From assembly GCA_902760865.1 (NCBI GenBank), contig CACWID010000013.1:1-61908 (forward strand): a stretch of DNA of 61,908 bases, given 5' to 3'. Made by a program: the position numbers and the translations under genes. Of this stretch, positions 26,830 through 35,930 are shown one piece after another. Under the pieces are notes generated by a model that saw only the letters and a program-made list of their open reading frames with translations, searched no databases and was not told where the DNA came from. Positions within the stretch are counted from its first letter, which is position 1. Every line of letters starts with the position of its first letter. Source of the stretch: an uncultured Bacteroidales bacterium (lineage in GTDB: Bacteria; Bacteroidota; Bacteroidia; Bacteroidales; Muribaculaceae).

Positions 26830-27363
26830 TTATTTCTCTTTTTCCTCCAGGGTCAGCAGTTTCTCGATGTCCTCGTCGCGTGGGTCGGCCTTGCCGGTGT
26901 ACTTGAGCAGCCACCAAAATCCGCCGATGGCCCCGGCAACACCAAGGCCTGCCAGTACAGTCACATACCAGGGGCTCTTGTCTATCAGCCCAAGAACAGC
27001 GGCTATCGAGAGGCATAAAGCCATGGTCGTGATGATCAGTTTGGAGAAAACGGTATCGGCGCTAAGCAGATTGAGGTGCTGCTGCATCTCCCTCGCTGTC
27101 GTTGCTCTACGGATGCGGTCATAGACGATGGCATAGACAGCCATGGCAAAAGTTGATACCAGCATCACGGCAATGAGCGGGCACAGGTACAGTTTGCTAT
27201 CGTTCACCTGATCCAAGTGGATAATGCCATTGCCGAGAAAAATGAGGGCTGCAATACTATATAAAATGGTATGGGCGCGGCAGCTCTTCTGGATGGAATT
27301 GCGCAACTGCTCTTTCTCGTTCACCTGTGTTTGATTATCATCAATAGGATTTTCGGGTCTCAT
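26830..27363 (-). CDS. Small membrane protein upstream of the Ste24 protease
   Basis: A 177-residue protein with four predicted membrane segments: HTILYSIAALIFLGNGII, LCPLIAVMLVSTFAMAVYAI, LIITTMALCLSIAAVLGLI and VTVLAGLGVAGAIGGFWWLL. Hydrophilic ends and a central charged loop (RIRRATTAREMQQHL) separate them. No catalytic motif or known family is recognised. The 10-nt spacing to the Ste24 gene suggests one transcript and perhaps a role as its partner or adaptor, which is inference only. Confidence 0.7.
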   Translation of the reverse strand: MRPENPIDDNQTQVNEKEQLRNSIQKSCRAHTILYSIAALIFLGNGIIHLDQVNDSKLYLCPLIAVMLVSTFAMAVYAIVYDRIRRATTAREMQQHLNLLSADTVFSKLIITTMALCLSIAAVLGLIDKSPWYVTVLAGLGVAGAIGGFWWLLKYTGKADPRDEDIEKLLTLEEKEK

Positions 27364-27494
27364 AATGCTCTGATTTTAACTGTTAATCATCCCTGTTATT
27401 CATCGTTCTGACCTCTGGATGCACAAGGACACCACAAAACTACACAAAAATAGGCAAAATGTGCAACTATCTCCACTGGAATCTAAAAAAATAC

Positions 27495-27502
27495 TACCTT
27501 TG
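27495..27502 (+). promoter_or_regulatory. -7 box of the 27531-cinA unit
   Basis: TACCTTTG, 28 nt before the ATG at 27531. Because the transcript begins downstream of it, the longer open frame from 27459 cannot be used from this promoter. Confidence 0.55.
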
Positions 27503-27530
27503 CAGTATCATTATTTTAATTGAAAGGGAT

Positions 27531-28172
27531 ATGAAACAGATGAAATTGTGGATGCTGGCCGCCATCCTGTTCTGCGGCGTTGTTTGTGTGACTTCCTGCA
27601 ATAACAGCGGTAATACCAATGTCAATGCCGAGAAGGCTGCCAGCACGGATAGTGTGGACGCCGTGGAGATGATGGGTGCTTTCCCTTTCCTGCCGGCGGT
27701 GAACCAGTATCTGGTCGATTCGGTTGGTTCGCAATATGCCCCTGGTGAGATTTGCATCCCGTGCCCCACGATTGTGGCATGTGACCAGGCGGAAACTGAC
27801 AGTGCAATGCTGGTCTATGGTGACTTCTGGGTGTATAACTTCAATGTCGTCGGTGACACACTCAAGACGGTTTCGGGTGGCGATCATCCGGGCCTGATGC
27901 GTGTCAAGCAGAACGAAAAGGGCGAGTTTGAAGTCCTCTCATTTGAACAGGTTGAGGACGGCCATGGCAACGAGGCCAGCGCCAAGCGTATCTTCGGTGA
28001 CATGTATGAGGCCTTCCATGGCATCAACAGTGATGAGTCGACCCGCGAAGAGGCCCGCAGCGTGGCGATTGGCTGGTATGTGAAAACCCACAATCTCCCC
28101 GTGAAATACTATCAGGACTATGGCTGGCCTGCCCATGAAATTCCTGTCAAGCACATGGTTCCCAGTAACTAA
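27531..28172 (+). CDS. Lipoprotein of unknown function upstream of cinA
   Basis: A 213-residue lipoprotein. A signal peptide and lipobox (VVCVTSC) are followed by an Asn/Ser-rich linker (NNSGNTNVNAEKA). The mature part has a conserved-looking core: PAVNQYLVDSVGSQYAPGEI, CIPCPTIVACDQ with two Cys, MLVYGDFWVYNFNVVGDTL, SGGDHPGLMRV and EVLSFEQVEDG, a small beta-rich domain also seen in other Bacteroidales hypothetical proteins. The start at 27531 is chosen because of the lipoprotein signal and the upstream -7 box. It is 17 nt before cinA and probably shares its transcript. The function is unknown. Confidence 0.72.
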   Translation: MKQMKLWMLAAILFCGVVCVTSCNNSGNTNVNAEKAASTDSVDAVEMMGAFPFLPAVNQYLVDSVGSQYAPGEICIPCPTIVACDQAETDSAMLVYGDFWVYNFNVVGDTLKTVSGGDHPGLMRVKQNEKGEFEVLSFEQVEDGHGNEASAKRIFGDMYEAFHGINSDESTREEARSVAIGWYVKTHNLPVKYYQDYGWPAHEIPVKHMVPSN

Positions 28173-28189
28173 AATATAACAACGATACA

Positions 28190-29425
28190 GTGAAATACAG
28201 CATTATAGCCATCGGTGACGAGCTGCTCATTGGTCAGGTCACCGATACTAACTCGGGCTGGATTGCCCGTCACATGACACCCCGCGGCTGGGACGTAAAC
28301 ACCGTGCAGGTCGTCCCTGACGATGCCGAGCAGATTGAGCTCGCTATCGACCGCGCCTTTGCCCAGACCGATGTCATCTTGATGACCGGCGGCCTGGGAC
28401 CGACCAAGGACGACATCACCAAGCCGACGCTGTGCCGCTACTTCGGCGGCGAAATGGTGCTCGACGAGGCTGTCGAGGCCAACGTGCGCCAGGTGATGGA
28501 ACGTCGCCACCTCAAGCTCAACGAGTACACCCGCCTGCAGGCGATGGTGCCCTCGTCGTGCCGCGTTATCCAGAACGAGATAGGCACGGCGCCGCTCATG
28601 TGGTTTGAGCGCGACGGTCAGGTGCTGGTGAGCATGCCCGGTGTGCCCTTTGAGCTGCAGGGCATGATGGAACGTGCCGTCATTCCGCAGCTGTTGGCCC
28701 GTTTCAACGACGGTGAGGACATCGAGTTCCGCACGTTTGTCGTTACAGGCATCATCGAGTCGGCACTGGCGATGCTGCTTGACGAATTTGAGCGCGCGCT
28801 GCCTCACGGCATCCATCTGGCCTATCTGCCCGAGGGCGGCATTATCCGCTTGAGACTGACAGGCTCCTCGACCGATGCCAACCAGATTAACGATGATATG
28901 GAACGGCTGTCGCGCCAGTTGCACGACATCCTGGGTGGCCACATTATCGCCGACGGCGACAAGCGTCTGCCCGAAATCCTGGGCGAACGCTTGCGGGAGA
29001 AGGGATTGACCTTGTCCACTGCCGAGAGTTGCACGGGCGGCAACATTGCCCACCAGATTACCAGCATCGCCGGCAGCAGCGACTACTTCAAGGGCGCTGT
29101 CGTGAGCTATGCCAACGAGGTGAAAATGTCGCTTCTGGGCGTCAATGAGCAAGACATCATCGACCACGGCGTGGTGAGCGAGCCCGTCGTGCGCCAGATG
29201 GCTGAGGGCGCCTGCCGTGCCATTGGCACCGACTGCGCCATCGCCACCAGCGGCATCGCCGGCCCTGGCGGAGCGACCCCTGGCAAGCCTGTGGGCACTG
29301 TGTGGATGGCTGCTAAGTGCGGCGACCGTGTCGTTGCCCAGGTCAAGCAGTTGCCAGGTGACCGCGACCGCGTCATCACCCGCGCCACCCTCGAGGCCCA
29401 ATTGTTGTTACTGTCATTACTGTAA
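28190..29425 (+). CDS. cinA: CinA-family nicotinamide-nucleotide amidohydrolase
   Basis: Two-domain CinA protein of 411 residues. The N-terminal COG1058/MoaB-like domain (about 1-170, IIAIGDELLIGQVTDTNSGW, TGGLGPTKDDIT) acts as ADP-ribose pyrophosphatase in characterised members. The C-terminal PncC domain (about 255-410, TLSTAESCTGGNIAHQITSI, YANEVKMSLLGV, ATSGIAGPGG) deamidates nicotinamide mononucleotide in pyridine-nucleotide recycling. The start codon is GTG, supported by the conserved N-terminal KYSIIAIGDELLIGQ. It is followed after 5 nt by a secreted-protein gene. In many Bacteroidota cinA adjoins tsaD and rpmB; here both are displaced. Confidence 0.93.
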   Translation: MKYSIIAIGDELLIGQVTDTNSGWIARHMTPRGWDVNTVQVVPDDAEQIELAIDRAFAQTDVILMTGGLGPTKDDITKPTLCRYFGGEMVLDEAVEANVRQVMERRHLKLNEYTRLQAMVPSSCRVIQNEIGTAPLMWFERDGQVLVSMPGVPFELQGMMERAVIPQLLARFNDGEDIEFRTFVVTGIIESALAMLLDEFERALPHGIHLAYLPEGGIIRLRLTGSSTDANQINDDMERLSRQLHDILGGHIIADGDKRLPEILGERLREKGLTLSTAESCTGGNIAHQITSIAGSSDYFKGAVVSYANEVKMSLLGVNEQDIIDHGVVSEPVVRQMAEGACRAIGTDCAIATSGIAGPGGATPGKPVGTVWMAAKCGDRVVAQVKQLPGDRDRVITRATLEAQLLLLSLL

Positions 29426-29430
29426 GGAAA

Positions 29431-30243
29431 ATGAAGAGATACACTGCACTGCTGCTCATCGCGCTGCTTGCCGTCCTGGCCGGGCAGGCGAGCAGCGTGC
29501 CCGACGATGACGACAAGGTGCCCGCCATACAGCAGGGCATCAGGCGTCTGCATCCCGAGCGCGAGCGTGCCAAGGCCTTGAAGCGGCTGCAAGAGGAAGT
29601 GTCCCGCAAGGCCGAACAGAAGGCCGACCCCTGGGACACGAGCGACGAGGTGTGGGGCACCGTTGACCTGCCCCCTGCCGCCGTCAGGGATAGCGCTGCC
29701 GTCGAGGGGCACCGCCTGACATCGGTCCCTGATGCCCCGACGGAGGGCCGCCGCATGACGTGGCGTGACGAGCCGGTGACAGCTGATCTCGACCAGCTGA
29801 TGCCCTTCATGACGGTCGAGGGCGGTGAGTACCACTCCAAGTATGTCTCGGCTGACAGCGTGGGCAATGAGGTGTATTTCGCGTTTACTATGGATGGCGA
29901 GGATGCCCTTCCCGGCCCCCTGCGGCTGTGTGTGCGCTACAGTGCCTCGAGTCCGCTGGACTATGACCAGGTGATTTTCACCATCGACGGCTATGACTAT
30001 TTCTTCTACCCCAAGTTGACGCGCCAAGGCAAGACCGATGACGGACTCTACTGGTCGGCGAGCGACGACGAGCTGCAAGCGGCCTACAAGGATCTGGTGT
30101 ATGCCCTGTGTCACGGGAACTGGGTGATGGTCAAGCTGATGGGGACCGGCGGCGTGAGCCGTGTCAGGGTGCTTACCGACAACCAGCTGGATGATTTTGC
30201 CAACACGTTGGCCGTCTATCGGCTGCTGGGCGGCATCATCTGA
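29431..30243 (+). CDS. Secreted protein of unknown function, co-transcribed with cinA
   Basis: A 270-residue exported protein with a signal peptide (MKRYTALLLIALLAVLAGQA). A charged, probably helical linker (about 25-65, RLHPERERAKALKRLQEEVS) and a Pro/Ala-rich stretch follow. The C-terminal globular domain (about 110-270) contains YSASSPLDYDQVIFTIDGYD, FFYPKLTRQGKTDDGLYWSA and TGGVSRVRVLTDNQ, resembling small beta-sandwich domains, but I recognise no family. It starts 5 nt after cinA, so the genes are translationally close although no functional link is known. Confidence 0.7.
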   Translation: MKRYTALLLIALLAVLAGQASSVPDDDDKVPAIQQGIRRLHPERERAKALKRLQEEVSRKAEQKADPWDTSDEVWGTVDLPPAAVRDSAAVEGHRLTSVPDAPTEGRRMTWRDEPVTADLDQLMPFMTVEGGEYHSKYVSADSVGNEVYFAFTMDGEDALPGPLRLCVRYSASSPLDYDQVIFTIDGYDYFFYPKLTRQGKTDDGLYWSASDDELQAAYKDLVYALCHGNWVMVKLMGTGGVSRVRVLTDNQLDDFANTLAVYRLLGGII

Positions 30244-30335
30244 CGGCAAGATTTTGTGCAACCGATTGCATGACCGATTTCGGGCGTTTGCACGGGTTTT
30301 TGCATGATTTTTTATGCCATAATGGGAAAAACAAT

Positions 30336-30343
30336 TACCTTTG
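30336..30343 (+). promoter_or_regulatory. -7 box of the 30397 gene
   Basis: TACCTTTG, 53 nt before the ATG. No clear TTG at the usual spacing. Confidence 0.5.
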
Positions 30344-30396
30344 CAGCGTTTTTTAAGAAATCAATGATTGTTTTTATATAGGTTTAATTTAATTTT

Positions 30397-30603
30397 ATGA
30401 TGAACGTAGAAAACATTGGTAACTGGGCAGGTCTCGTGTGGAACGCCCTGAACGATGCGCAGAAGGCTCTCTCTCTGAAGGACCTGCGCAAGGCTACTAA
30501 GCTCAAAGTGAACGAAATGCATTGCGCTCTGGGTTGGCTCGCCAAGGAAGGCAAGCTGAACTTCGCTGAGGGCAAGGATGACATTGAGGTATCGTTGTGC
30601 TAA
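30397..30603 (+). CDS. Winged-helix protein (DUF2582 family)
   Basis: A 68-residue protein matching the small winged-helix family first described as DUF2582. It has GNWAGLVWNALNDAQKALSL, the recognition-helix region LRKATKLKVNEMHCALGWLA, then the wing KEGKLNFAEGKDDIEVSL. It probably binds DNA or acts as a protein-interaction module; targets are unknown. It is a stand-alone gene with its own -7 box and a strong terminator (30658-30700). The unusual abundance of Lys codons and the short length fit a highly expressed small protein. Confidence 0.85.
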   Translation: MMNVENIGNWAGLVWNALNDAQKALSLKDLRKATKLKVNEMHCALGWLAKEGKLNFAEGKDDIEVSLC

Positions 30604-30657
30604 TCAACCGCACGAAGATTTATCCCTGGATTAAGATTTAAACATCCCCTAATATAG

Positions 30658-30700
30658 CAGTGATGGCGTGGACTGGTTTCCACGCCATTGCTGTTTTTTT
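30658..30700 (+). terminator. Terminator after the 30397 gene
   Basis: A 14-bp stem with a G-U pair (CAGTGATGGCGTGG and CCACGCCATTGCTG), an 8-nt loop and a run of seven T. Confidence 0.85.
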
Positions 30701-30753
30701 GTGCAGTGTTTCGAATTAATTTGACATTTCGTTCAATTTGCGCAAATTTTTCG

Positions 30754-30761
30754 TATCTTTG
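30754..30761 (+). promoter_or_regulatory. -7 box of the xylose operon
   Basis: TATCTTTG, 73 nt before the xylB ATG, in a very AT-rich upstream region. Confidence 0.55.
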
Positions 30762-30834
30762 CGACATGATGAATCACACCTTGTGAAGAATCATTTAATC
30801 TCATTAACCCGAAAAAGAACCAGAAGAGAAAGAG

Positions 30835-32328
30835 ATGAATCGTGCATATTTGTTAGGCCTGGATGTGGGCAGTAGTTCGGTGAAGGCGTCGCTTGTCGAT
30901 GTCGAGACGGGCTGTTGTGTTGCATCGGCTTTTTTCCCGGAGCAGGAGGCTCCCATCAAGGCAGTGAAGCCCGGTTGGGCCGAGCAAGACCCGCGCTCGT
31001 GGTGGGATTATGCCAAGCTGTCGCTTGCCCAGTGCTTGAAGCAGACAGGTGCCAGCGGTGAGGATATCAAGGCCATCGGCATCAGTTACCAGATGCACGG
31101 CCTGGTGTGTGTGGACCGTGACTTGCAGCCCGTGCGCGATAGCATCATCTGGTGCGACTCCAGGGCGGTGCCTTATGGCGAGCGGGCGATGCAGGCCTTG
31201 GGCAAAGACTGGTGTCTGGAACACCTGCTCAATTCGCCCGGCAATTTCACTGCCGCCAAGCTGGCCTGGGTCAAGGAAAATGAGCCCGATGTTTACCGGC
31301 GCATCTACAAGGTGATGCTCCCGGGCGACTACATCGCCATGCGGTTGAGCGGCAAGCCCGCAACGACCATCAGCGGCCTGAGCGAAGGCATCATGTGGGA
31401 CTTCAAGGCCAAGCGGCCTGCTGAGGAACTGCTGGACTACTACGGCTTTGATCACTCGTTGGTGAGCGAGACGGTGCCCACCTTCGGCATTCAAGCCACT
31501 GTGTCGCCTCAGGTGGCCGACGAGCTAGGGCTCAAGGCCGGAACTCCGATAGGCTACCGTGCCGGAGACCAGCCCAACAATGCCCTGTCGCTGGGCGTGC
31601 TCAATCCTGGCGAGGTGGCTGCTACGGCAGGCACGTCGGGCGTCGTCTATGGTGTGCTGGGCGAGGTCAACCGTGACCCGTTGAGCCGTGTCAACACCTT
31701 TGCCCATGTGAACTATTCGGCCGACCTTGACCGCCTAGGCGTGCTGCTGTGCATCAATGGCACAGGTATCCTCAACGCCTGGATGCGCCGCAATGTGGCT
31801 CAAGGTCTGTCCTATCAAGAAATCAATGACCTTTGCGCCACGGTACCCATCGGCAGCGAAGGCGTGACGGTCATTCCCTTTGGCAACGGTGCTGAGCGTG
31901 TACTCGAGAACCGAGAGACAGGATGCTCAGTACACGGGCTGGACTTCAACCGCCATAACCGTACCCACCTGCTGCGTGCGTCACAGGAGGGCATCGTGTT
32001 CAGTTTTGCCTATGGCATGGAAGTCATGCGAGAGATGGGTATGGACATCAGCACCATTCATGCGGGCAAGGCCAACATGATGCTGAGCCCCGTTTTCCGC
32101 CAGACCTTGGCTACCGTGAGCGGTGCGACCATCGAGCTGCACGATACCGACGGCAGCGTGGGTGCCGCACGTGGAGCGGGAATCGGAGCCGGCATCTACA
32201 AGAACGCGCAGGAGGCCTTTGCCACGCTGCAGCGACTGGCGGTCATCGAGCCGATGGAACAGGACCGCGAGGCCTGCAAGGATGCCTACGAGCGCTGGAA
32301 GGCCTTGTTGAGGAAGGCTTTATCATAA
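30835..32328 (+). CDS. xylB: Xylulokinase
   Basis: FGGY-family carbohydrate kinase of 497 residues that phosphorylates D-xylulose to xylulose 5-phosphate, feeding the pentose phosphate pathway. The N-terminal ATPase motif (LLGLDVGSSSVKASLVD), substrate-site segment (SYQMHGLVCVD, WCDSRAVPYG), catalytic-base region (YRAGDQPNNALSLG) and nucleotide motif (AATAGTSGVVYG) are all present. The assignment to xylulokinase rather than another FGGY kinase rests on these motifs and on xylA directly downstream (44 nt). It is first in the xylB-xylA-xylE operon. Confidence 0.95.
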   Translation: MNRAYLLGLDVGSSSVKASLVDVETGCCVASAFFPEQEAPIKAVKPGWAEQDPRSWWDYAKLSLAQCLKQTGASGEDIKAIGISYQMHGLVCVDRDLQPVRDSIIWCDSRAVPYGERAMQALGKDWCLEHLLNSPGNFTAAKLAWVKENEPDVYRRIYKVMLPGDYIAMRLSGKPATTISGLSEGIMWDFKAKRPAEELLDYYGFDHSLVSETVPTFGIQATVSPQVADELGLKAGTPIGYRAGDQPNNALSLGVLNPGEVAATAGTSGVVYGVLGEVNRDPLSRVNTFAHVNYSADLDRLGVLLCINGTGILNAWMRRNVAQGLSYQEINDLCATVPIGSEGVTVIPFGNGAERVLENRETGCSVHGLDFNRHNRTHLLRASQEGIVFSFAYGMEVMREMGMDISTIHAGKANMMLSPVFRQTLATVSGATIELHDTDGSVGAARGAGIGAGIYKNAQEAFATLQRLAVIEPMEQDREACKDAYERWKALLRKALS

Positions 32329-32372
32329 AACAGAATTATTCACATCAATCATCAACATAACACTAAAAGACA

Positions 32373-33689
32373 ATGAGTAAAGAGTATTTTCCCGAGATTG
32401 GCAAGATCCCGTATGAGGGTCCCGAGAGCAAGAATGTGATGGCGTTCCACTACTATGATCCCGAACGCGTGGTCATGGGCAAGAAGATGAAAGACTGGTT
32501 CAAGTTCGCCATCGCCTGGTGGCATGCCCTGGGACAGGCTAGCGCTGACCAGTTTGGCGGACAGACCCGTTCCTATGAATGGGACAAAGCCGAGGACCCC
32601 TTGCAGCGTGCCAAGGACAAGATGGATGCCGGCTTTGAAATCATGCAGAAGCTGGGCATCGAGTATTTCTGTTTCCATGATGTGGACCTCATTGAGGAGG
32701 CCGATACCATCGAGGAATATGAAGCCCGCATGCAGGCGATTACCGACTACGCGCTGGAGAAGATGAAGGCCACGGGCATCAAGTTGCTGTGGGGCACTGC
32801 CAACGTGTTCGGCCACAAGCGTTACATGAACGGCGCCGCTACCAATCCCGACTTCAATGTCGTGGCACGTGCAGCCGTGCAGATCAAGAACGCCCTCGAT
32901 GCCACCATCAAGTTGGGCGGAACGAGCTACGTCTTCTGGGGCGGTCGTGAAGGCTATCAGAGTCTGCTCAACACCCAGATGCAGCGCGAGAAGAACCACC
33001 TGGCCAAGATGCTCACGGCAGCGCGTGACTACGCCCGTGCCAAGGGCTTCAAGGGCACCTTCCTGATTGAGCCCAAGCCCATGGAGCCCACCAAGCACCA
33101 GTATGACCAGGATACCGAGACCGTTATCGGCTTCTTGCGTGCCAATGGCCTTGATAAGGACTTTAAGGTCAACATCGAGGTCAACCATGCCACGCTGGCC
33201 GGCCACACCTTTGCCCACGAGCTGGCAGTGGCTGTGGATAACGGCATGCTGGGCAGCATTGATGCTAACCGCGGTGACCACCAGAACGGTTGGGATACTG
33301 ACCAGTTCCCCATCGACAGTCATGAACTTACCAATGCCTTGCTGCAAATCATACGTGGCGGCGGCTTCAAGGACGGCGGTACCAACTTTGACGCCAAGCT
33401 GCGTCGCAATAGTACCGACCCCGAGGACATCTTTATCGCTCACATCAGTGGTATGGACGCCCTGGCCCGTGCCCTGTTGGGTGCTGCCGATGTCCTTGAG
33501 AAGAGCGAGCTGCCTGATATGCTCAAGCAACGCTATGCCAGCTTTGACGCGGGCGAGGGCAAGCGCTTTGAGGACGGCCAGATGTCACTCGAGGAACTGG
33601 TGGCCTATGCCAAGTCCCATGGCGAGCCCGAGACCATCAGCGGCAAGCAGGAGAAATATGAGGCCATCGTGGCTATGTACGCCAAGTAA
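32373..33689 (+). CDS. xylA: Xylose isomerase
   Basis: Metal-dependent TIM-barrel enzyme of 438 residues that interconverts D-xylose and D-xylulose. Signatures include WHALGQASADQFGGQTRSYE, the catalytic His and Asp in FCFHDVDLIEE (about residue 100), VFWGGREGYQSLLNT, the metal-binding EPKPMEPTKHQYD, VNIEVNHATLAGHTF, and DANRGDHQNGWDTDQFP. Length fits the class II isomerases of Bacteroidota and enteric bacteria. It lies between xylB and the transporter, with a 26-nt gap to the latter. Confidence 0.98.
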   Translation: MSKEYFPEIGKIPYEGPESKNVMAFHYYDPERVVMGKKMKDWFKFAIAWWHALGQASADQFGGQTRSYEWDKAEDPLQRAKDKMDAGFEIMQKLGIEYFCFHDVDLIEEADTIEEYEARMQAITDYALEKMKATGIKLLWGTANVFGHKRYMNGAATNPDFNVVARAAVQIKNALDATIKLGGTSYVFWGGREGYQSLLNTQMQREKNHLAKMLTAARDYARAKGFKGTFLIEPKPMEPTKHQYDQDTETVIGFLRANGLDKDFKVNIEVNHATLAGHTFAHELAVAVDNGMLGSIDANRGDHQNGWDTDQFPIDSHELTNALLQIIRGGGFKDGGTNFDAKLRRNSTDPEDIFIAHISGMDALARALLGAADVLEKSELPDMLKQRYASFDAGEGKRFEDGQMSLEELVAYAKSHGEPETISGKQEKYEAIVAMYAK

Positions 33690-33715
33690 TTAACTCATTA
33701 AACAATCAAGAGTTT

Positions 33716-35188
33716 ATGGGCTATTTTGAAAGAGGCGGAAGCAAACTCTACCTGGTGAGCATCGTCCTGGTGGCGGTGCTGGGTGGTCTGCTCTTCGGAT
33801 ATGACACGGCGGTCATCTCGGGCGCCGAGAAAGGTTTGCAGGCATTCTTCATGCAGGCTACCGATTACAACCACACCGATGCATGGCATGGCCTGACCTG
33901 TTCCAGTGCCTTGATAGGATGCATCATCGGCAGTGCCCTTTCTGGCTTGCTGGCAACCAACTTTGGCCGTAAGCGTTCGCTGATGTTTGCCGGCATCTTG
34001 TTCTTCCTGTCTGCGCTGGGCAGCATGCATCCCGAGTTCCTGTTCTTTGAAGGGCAGGGTGCGTCCAAGGACCTGCTCATGGCCTTCAACTTCTACCGCA
34101 TCGTCGGTGGTGTGGGTGTGGGCTTGGCATCGGCCATCTGTCCCATGTACATCGGCGAGGTCGCTCCTACCAAGATTCGCGGCATGCTCGTGTCCTGGAA
34201 CCAGTTTGCCATCATCTTTGGCCAGCTGGTGGTCTATTTCGTCAACTTCATGATTCTGGGCGGTCATGAGAATCCCGATATCGATATCGTGGGCGGCATC
34301 AACAAGGTGATGAACCCCGAGGGTGCCATGTGGGCTACCCAGGAGGGCTGGCGTTACATGTTCGGCAGCGAGGCTATTCCTGCCGGATTGTTCACCCTGC
34401 TCATCTGTCTCGTTCCCGAGACGCCGCGATACCTTGTCATGGCCGGTCGGGACGATAAGGCATTTCATGTGCTGGCCCGTATCAATGGCAAGGCTAGGGC
34501 CGAGATCATCCTTCCCGATATCAAGAGCACCATTACCCAGAAGACCGAGAAGCTGTTCTCCTATGGTTACATGTGTATCTTCATCGGCATCATGCTCAGT
34601 GTCTTCCAGCAGATTGTCGGTATCAATGCCGTGCTCTATTATGCCCCGCGCATCTTTGACGAGATGGGCATGAGCAATCCCATGGTCAATACTGTGGTGA
34701 TGGGAGTGATCAACATCCTGTTCACGCTGCTGGCCGTGTTTACGGTCGAGAAGTTGGGCCGCAAGCCGCTGCTCATTACCGGTTCGCTGGGTATGGCCCT
34801 GGGCGCCTTCGGTGTGGCCTTGGCGTTTGACAACCCCAACCTGGGCATGTTGTGCATGATTTCGCTCATGCTATACAGCGCGTGCTTCATGTTCAGCTGG
34901 GGCCCCATCTGCTGGGTGCTCATCGCTGAGATTTTCCCCAATACCATACGTGGCAAGGCCGTCGCTATTGCCGTCGCCTTCCAGTGGATTTTCAACTGGA
35001 TTGTCAGCACGTCGTTTGTGCCCATGTTCAATCTTGAGTTCCATGAGGGCGACCAGATGGGCCACTGGCTCACCTACGGCTTGTATGGCATCTTGTGCGT
35101 CGTGGCGGCCATCTTCGTCTGGAAACGTGTTCCCGAGACTAAGGGTAAAACACTCGAGGACATGAGCCGCATCTGGCGCAAGAAATGA
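33716..35188 (+). CDS. xylE: Sugar:H+ symporter, XylE-like (MFS)
   Basis: Major-facilitator sugar porter of 490 residues with 12 predicted membrane helices. Sugar-porter signatures are present: GGLLFGYDTAVISGAEKG, LLATNFGRKRSLM after helix 2, RIVGGVGVGLASAICPMYIGE, APTKIRGMLVSWNQ, VPETPRYLVM, QQIVGINAVLYYAP, EKLGRKPLL and VPETKGKTLEDM near the end. The position behind xylB and xylA makes D-xylose uptake with protons the likely role; arabinose cannot be excluded by sequence. A long hairpin at 35221-35267 follows. Confidence 0.93.
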   Translation: MGYFERGGSKLYLVSIVLVAVLGGLLFGYDTAVISGAEKGLQAFFMQATDYNHTDAWHGLTCSSALIGCIIGSALSGLLATNFGRKRSLMFAGILFFLSALGSMHPEFLFFEGQGASKDLLMAFNFYRIVGGVGVGLASAICPMYIGEVAPTKIRGMLVSWNQFAIIFGQLVVYFVNFMILGGHENPDIDIVGGINKVMNPEGAMWATQEGWRYMFGSEAIPAGLFTLLICLVPETPRYLVMAGRDDKAFHVLARINGKARAEIILPDIKSTITQKTEKLFSYGYMCIFIGIMLSVFQQIVGINAVLYYAPRIFDEMGMSNPMVNTVVMGVINILFTLLAVFTVEKLGRKPLLITGSLGMALGAFGVALAFDNPNLGMLCMISLMLYSACFMFSWGPICWVLIAEIFPNTIRGKAVAIAVAFQWIFNWIVSTSFVPMFNLEFHEGDQMGHWLTYGLYGILCVVAAIFVWKRVPETKGKTLEDMSRIWRKK

Positions 35189-35220
35189 CTGGTAGATAAA
35201 AACGTCGATTGACGGCGTGT

Positions 35221-35267
35221 GTAAACTGAGGACCGGTTGCCCTTGGGGCAGCCGGTCCTCAGTTTAC
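35221..35267 (+). terminator. Long hairpin after the xylose operon
   Basis: A 16-bp perfect stem (GTAAACTGAGGACCGG and CCGGTCCTCAGTTTAC) continues through TGCCC/GGGCA to a 3-nt loop. It lacks a T-run, so it may protect the mRNA end rather than terminate by itself. Confidence 0.6.
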
Positions 35268-35329
35268 AGGCATGCTGGCCGAAGACCAGCGCTAGGCCAA
35301 AGGCCTGTATAGGGTGGGGTAGAAAAGCG

Positions 35330-35456
35330 AAAAACCCGGGGCTGCTGCCCGGGTTATCGTTCTGTAAAACAAACCATTACTAAGCACTTAAAGTCTCGCG
35401 CGACTTCCCAGCCAGCGATGAACAATTTTACATTCCATAGCTCTTGAATTTGCTTG
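35330..35456 (-). ncRNA. Candidate small RNA (about 125 nt)
   Basis: A complete non-coding transcription unit is visible on the minus strand. A promoter TTTG (35493-35490), a 19-nt spacer and TACCTTTG (35470-35463) lead to a start near 35456. An intrinsic terminator follows (stem AACCCGGG/CCCGGGTT at 35355-35333, then five T). The RNA can form a GCACT/AGTGC closing helix and an AAGTC/GACTT hairpin. No start codon with a sensible frame is present. It might be 6S RNA or another Bacteroidales sRNA, but I cannot assign it from memory. Confidence 0.55.
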
Positions 35457-35462
35457 AGTGCA

Positions 35463-35493
35463 CAAAGGTAAACACTTTTTTGGGATTTACAAA
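35463..35493 (-). promoter_or_regulatory. Promoter of the candidate small RNA
   Basis: Minus-strand TTTG (35493-35490), a 19-nt spacer and TACCTTTG (35470-35463), with no coding frame downstream. Confidence 0.6.
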
Positions 35494-35930
35494 ACAAAAT
35501 GAAGAAATTTTCAAAAAAAAATTATTTTCTTTTGTAAACGGGTCGTTTGTCCGGTTATGGTGGCGTCGTCGAGGGTGGTGAACCGTCGGGACGGTTCTTT
35601 AGGCCGCGTCGTTTAGCTTTGGCCCGAAAGTACCGCCTCGGCTGGTCGCCCCCCTGCTTTCATTGCCCCCTTACTTTTTATATTAATGTATAATGATGGC
35701 GCGGGGTCTTGCATAGACTACCGAAAACAATAAATTTTGGCAATTATGTTGAAAAAATTTGTGAAAAGCTTGCATATTTAAAGTTATCATTATTAATTTG
35801 CGACAGTCAATTGGGTGTCCTCTGGATGCGATGAGTGAGGCGCCCACGTCTTCCGGTATCATTGGATGTGTCCGTAAGATGCTGACTGACAGATGATATA
35901 CCTAATTATTGATCTATCTAAACATTCGAC

